A DNA stretch of 64,000 nt. Origin: Promethearchaeota archaeon Loki_b32. GTDB lineage: Archaea > Asgardarchaeota > Lokiarchaeia > Sigyniarchaeales > SOKP01. The DNA lies in the NCBI GenBank assembly GCA_005223125.1, contig NJBH01000009.1, positions 62,001-126,000 on the forward strand. The letters run 5' to 3'. Shown here piece by piece: positions 63,103 to 64,000 of this stretch. Position numbers and translations under genes: made by a program. Numbering within the stretch: the first letter of the stretch is position 1; the number at the start of each line of letters is the position of its first letter. The notes beneath the pieces are model-generated. The model was not told the DNA's origin and made no database searches. It worked only from the letters and a program-made list of their open reading frames with translations.

Positions 63103-64000
63103 ATGAAGCAAGAAGTAATGACAGCTCCAGGTAAAATAGAGTTTCATGATATTCCGATTCCTGAATTAAAGCAAAATGATGTCCTTGTAAAAATGATGAG
63201 AATTGGTGTGTGTGGAAGCGATATTCACGTTTATCATGGAAAACATCCATATACTGATTATCCTGTTACTCAAGGCCATGAGGTTTCTGGTAAAATTGAA
63301 AAAATTGGTTCAAATGTAAAGAATCTTAAACCAGGTGATAAGGTGACTATTCTACCTCAAGTGGTTTGCGATCAATGTTATCCATGCACTCATGGAAAGT
63401 ATCATATCTGCGATGATCTGAAAGTAATGGGGTTTCAAACAACAGGAGCGGCTTCGGAGTTCTTTAAGGTAGATTCAGAGAAAGTAATAAAGCTTCCTGA
63501 TGATATGACTTATGAACAGGGTGCTATGATAGAACCTTGCGCGGTAGCTGTTCACGCTGTTTCAAGAGGTGGAGATATATCCGGTTTTAATGTGCTTGTA
63601 TTAGGTGCGGGTCCAATTGGTAATCTTGTAGGGCAAACTGCTAAAGCTTTAGGAGCATCGGCAGTAATGATTACTGATTTTAGTGATTTTAGATTAGAAA
63701 TTGCAAAAAAAGCTGGTATTGATTTTACTATCAATCCAACCAAACAGGATCTTTCTGAAGAAATTGGAAAAGTTTTTGGACCAAGTAAAGCAGATTTAAT
63801 AATAGAATGTGTCGGTTCTAATAACACTATAGATGCTGCGATTAATAACGCAAGAAAAGGTACAGATATAATTGTTGTTGGTGTTTTTGGTGTTAAGCCT
63901 ATAATTGATCTTGGATTTGTTCAGGATCGGGAACTCAGGTTAATTGGCACTCTTATGTATCAATCTGATGATTATCTTAAAGCGATTGAGCTTGTAGACT
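63103..64000 (+). CDS. Zinc-dependent alcohol/polyol dehydrogenase (MDR family), 3' end cut by window edge
   Basis: 299 codons to the window end. Catalytic zinc residues in GVCGSDIHVYHG (Cys) and GHEVSG (His-Glu); structural zinc loop VVCDQCYPCTHGKYHIC, though with three close Cys and one later. The Rossmann site VLVLGAGPIGNLVGQ follows and ITDFSDFRLEIAKK places Asp for NAD(H). Resembles sorbitol, threonine or L-gulonate dehydrogenases. The substrate is not clear; its position near the glycoside hydrolases suits sugar alcohols. Confidence 0.85.
   Translation, partial: MKQEVMTAPGKIEFHDIPIPELKQNDVLVKMMRIGVCGSDIHVYHGKHPYTDYPVTQGHEVSGKIEKIGSNVKNLKPGDKVTILPQVVCDQCYPCTHGKYHICDDLKVMGFQTTGAASEFFKVDSEKVIKLPDDMTYEQGAMIEPCAVAVHAVSRGGDISGFNVLVLGAGPIGNLVGQTAKALGASAVMITDFSDFRLEIAKKAGIDFTINPTKQDLSEEIGKVFGPSKADLIIECVGSNNTIDAAINNARKGTDIIVVGVFGVKPIIDLGFVQDRELRLIGTLMYQSDDYLKAIELVD

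Noticed and set aside
1-64000. tRNA and rRNA genes
   Set aside because: Searched by eye for GTTCGAATC-type T-loops with flanking stems and for conserved rRNA strings; none fits.

Overview
The window reads as a piece of a low-GC (about 30 percent by eye) anaerobic archaeal genome. Asgard archaea, Lokiarchaeia-like, are the best guess. The reasons are archaeal BRE/TATA promoters, a corrinoid-dependent acyl-CoA mutase with MeaB, a CdhC/CooC-like pair, a BcrBC-type dehydratase, membrane-tethered winged-helix regulators, beta-helix and SBBP surface proteins, a rhomboid with a helical N-terminal domain, and HEPN/MNT pairs. This taxonomic call is inference. No rRNA, tRNA or CRISPR array was seen.

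Layout. 1-4.4 kb: MFS permease (cut by the window start), DUF3795 protein, corrinoid adenosyltransferase CobO, DUF169 protein, Fe-S protein. 4.5-11 kb: three copies of the glutaconate CoA-transferase A gene (two truncated), a beta-helix surface protein between them, gctB, an MNT/HEPN toxin-antitoxin pair whose toxin uses an ATT start, and a dead gctB tail. 11-15.2 kb: SNF2 ATPase plus SWIM protein. 15.2-17.8 kb: ICMT-like methyltransferase with a membrane wHTH regulator, and an LVIVD-repeat surface protein. 17.9-25.3 kb: a seven-gene operon coding for BcrC/BcrB-like dehydratase subunits, an FAD oxidoreductase with its CCG Fe-S partner, a truncated acetyl-CoA-synthase-like protein and a CooC-like ATPase, with no ASKHA activator.

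25.4-32.1 kb is bracketed by two paralogous zinc-ribbon genes. Inside is the most unusual locus of the window: a radical SAM/SPASM enzyme, three paralogous single-pass peptides of 96-111 aa that share a motif of the form YP-G-YST-K-KDF, a methyltransferase-TPR protein and a membrane wHTH. It looks like an undescribed radical-SAM peptide-modification (RiPP-like) system. Its promoter carries a 28-bp element also found in front of the ICMT/wHTH operon and the LVIVD gene, which suggests one small regulon.

32.1-39.2 kb: an acyl-CoA mutase operon (large subunit, B12 subunit, MeaB, Fe-S protein, ferredoxin and nitroreductase split by an in-frame stop). It is interrupted by a complete insertion sequence with 33-bp inverted repeats and an 8-bp target duplication. 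39.2-42.1 kb: a duplicated CPBP protease, the second copy dead at the active-site Trp codon, with a HEPN/MNT pair between the copies. 42.3-49 kb: two nearly base-identical GH1 genes flank a GH2 exo-beta-glucosaminidase-like gene. 49.3-53.3 kb: rhomboid protease, broken SBBP gene, broken transposase, carboxymuconolactone decarboxylase-like protein. 53.8-60.8 kb: a large phosphorylase-like glycoside enzyme of foreign base composition, an SBBP/EF-hand fragment, a GH3 beta-glucosidase. 61-64 kb: gene debris, a nitroreductase, and a zinc alcohol dehydrogenase cut by the window end.

Together the genes suggest an anaerobic fermenter of organic and amino acids through CoA thioesters (CoA-transferase, dehydratase, B12 mutase supplied by CobO and MeaB) that also takes up and cleaves beta-linked oligosaccharides. 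Duplication, partial deletion and pseudogenes are unusually frequent.
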